Positions 26,176-26,756 of a stretch of 26,756 nt of DNA are shown here, piece after piece. Positions within the stretch are counted from its first letter, which is position 1. Each line of letters begins with the position of its first letter. This DNA comes from Podaxis mareebaensis (lineage: Eukaryota; Basidiomycota; Agaricomycetes; Agaricales; Agaricaceae). The notes below the pieces were generated by a model that saw only the letters and a list, made by a program, of their open reading frames with translations, did no database searches and was not told where the DNA came from. The position numbers were made by a program, and so were the translations under genes. The stretch is from positions 1-26,756 of the forward strand of contig JAEUWP010000276.1 of the NCBI GenBank assembly GCA_018524725.1. The letters are read 5' to 3'.

Positions 26176-26756
26176 ATGAAAGACTCTAAGGACTCTAGCG
26201 GCATCCTTGGAGGCTTCAAAAAGACTGCCAACTCCATCCGTTCCAGAATTACTCGTCATTATCATTCTAGCACCAGCTTAGCGCCCAACCTGACTCTACC
26301 TTGAGAGGCTTCAGTTCCTCTCTTTAACAATTTCCAAGTCTCTGAAGACTTCCTCAAGAAACCCCCCTCCCCTTCTCCATCTATTGGAGCTAAACGCTCC
26401 TATTCAACCGACCATTCTCTCTCTAATCAATTGGAGAAGAGTATGAAGCTTAGAGAGGATGACGATGCCGCCTCCATTTCCTCTGCTGAGGAAAATAATG
26501 ATAATCTTGAGGGCTCCCAAGGAACCTCTACTCCCAAATCCATCGCCCAATCTATCGCGTCTAGTCATGAAAGAATTGACCTTTCCCCTGAGATCGCCCC
26601 GTCTTCCCATAGGGTCCTCTCACCCGCCCAGGCCATTGCCTCTTCTTATGGCTTTGTCCCCCCAACTCCCAGCGCAGCCTGGGACGAATCTCAGCCTTCA
26701 GGTCCCCCCCCCCCCCCCCCCCCCCTCCCCTCCCCCCCCCTCCCCCCCCCCCCCCC
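26176..26756 (+). pseudogene. Ser-rich ORF, 5' part (possible LINE ORF1), runs off the window
   Basis: From the ATG at 26176 the frame reads a basic Ser-rich start (MKDSKDSSGILGGFKKT), hits TGA at 26302-26304 (LTLP*EA, a position where Arg by CGA is plausible), and stays open to the end, with AKRSYSTDHSLSNQLEK, TPKSIAQSIASSHERID and PAQAIASSYGFVPPTPS. Nothing catalytic is visible. It is head-to-head with the LINE on its left. The low-complexity Ser/Pro composition resembles the N-terminus of a fungal LINE ORF1, but that is a guess; it could be a host gene. Confidence 0.35.
26704..26756. repeat. C-homopolymer at the window end
   Basis: About 53 nt of C with three single T. It coincides with the end of the sequence and may be an assembly or sequencing artefact; in frame it would encode poly-Pro. 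Confidence 0.8.

Noticed and set aside
26704..26756. C-rich tract as telomere or functional G-quadruplex
   Set aside because: It is a near-homopolymer at the sequence edge, not a TTAGGG-type repeat; an artefact is likelier.

Overview
The window looks like repeat-rich, probably heterochromatic DNA from a filamentous basidiomycete, most likely an agaricomycete. The grounds are short 45-55 nt GT...AG introns, a Ty3/gypsy chromovirus with a chromodomain, a PIF/Harbinger-like transposase relic, a LINE with RNase H, and loss of CpG dinucleotides in the older parts. I see no tRNA, rRNA, CRISPR or bacterial gene, and no clearly intact host gene. Almost everything is transposon-derived, at different stages of decay.

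Layout. (1) 1-1070: the end of an LTR element carrying an antisense coiled-coil/Cys-cluster ORF and a purine tract. (2) 1071-1535 plus 10740-10989: one LTR of that 'outer' element, split by a later insertion. (3) 1536-10739: a complete 9.2-kb Ty3/gypsy chromovirus with 647-bp LTRs, GAATA target duplications, a self-primer-type PBS, gag, pol (PR-RT-RH-IN-chromodomain) and a third ORF with tandem CCHC knuckles. (4) 10990-13872: an older, inverted partial copy of the same family (gag, leader, 5' LTR), into which the outer element inserted. (5) 13873-15579: a decayed Myb-like/coiled-coil gene. (6) 15580-18345: a large inverted arrangement of one unknown gene and its 3' flank. (7) 18600-19593: a decayed PIF/Harbinger-type DDE transposase on the minus strand. 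(8) 20008-22190: a direct duplication of an intron-containing gene fragment, followed by unassigned sequence. (9) 23058-26103: a 5'-truncated LINE on the minus strand with poly(A) tail and AATAAA. (10) 26176-end: the start of a Ser-rich ORF running into a C-homopolymer at the window edge.

Two signals recur. First, decay is dominated by CpG transitions: the two LTRs of the young chromovirus differ at about 26 positions, all transitions and nearly all at CG/TG/CA sites, and all 14 stops interrupting its three ORFs are TGA, the only stop that a single CpG transition can create (CGA to TGA). Second, the chromovirus appears to prime reverse transcription from its own mRNA 5' end (Tf1/sushi style): an 11-nt PBS two bases after the LTR is exactly complementary to an 11-nt stretch inside the LTR, and this holds, with a different sequence, in the older copy. 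The third ORF with two canonical zinc knuckles in the env-like position is the most unusual coding feature. Family identities come from motif recognition by eye; no database search was run.
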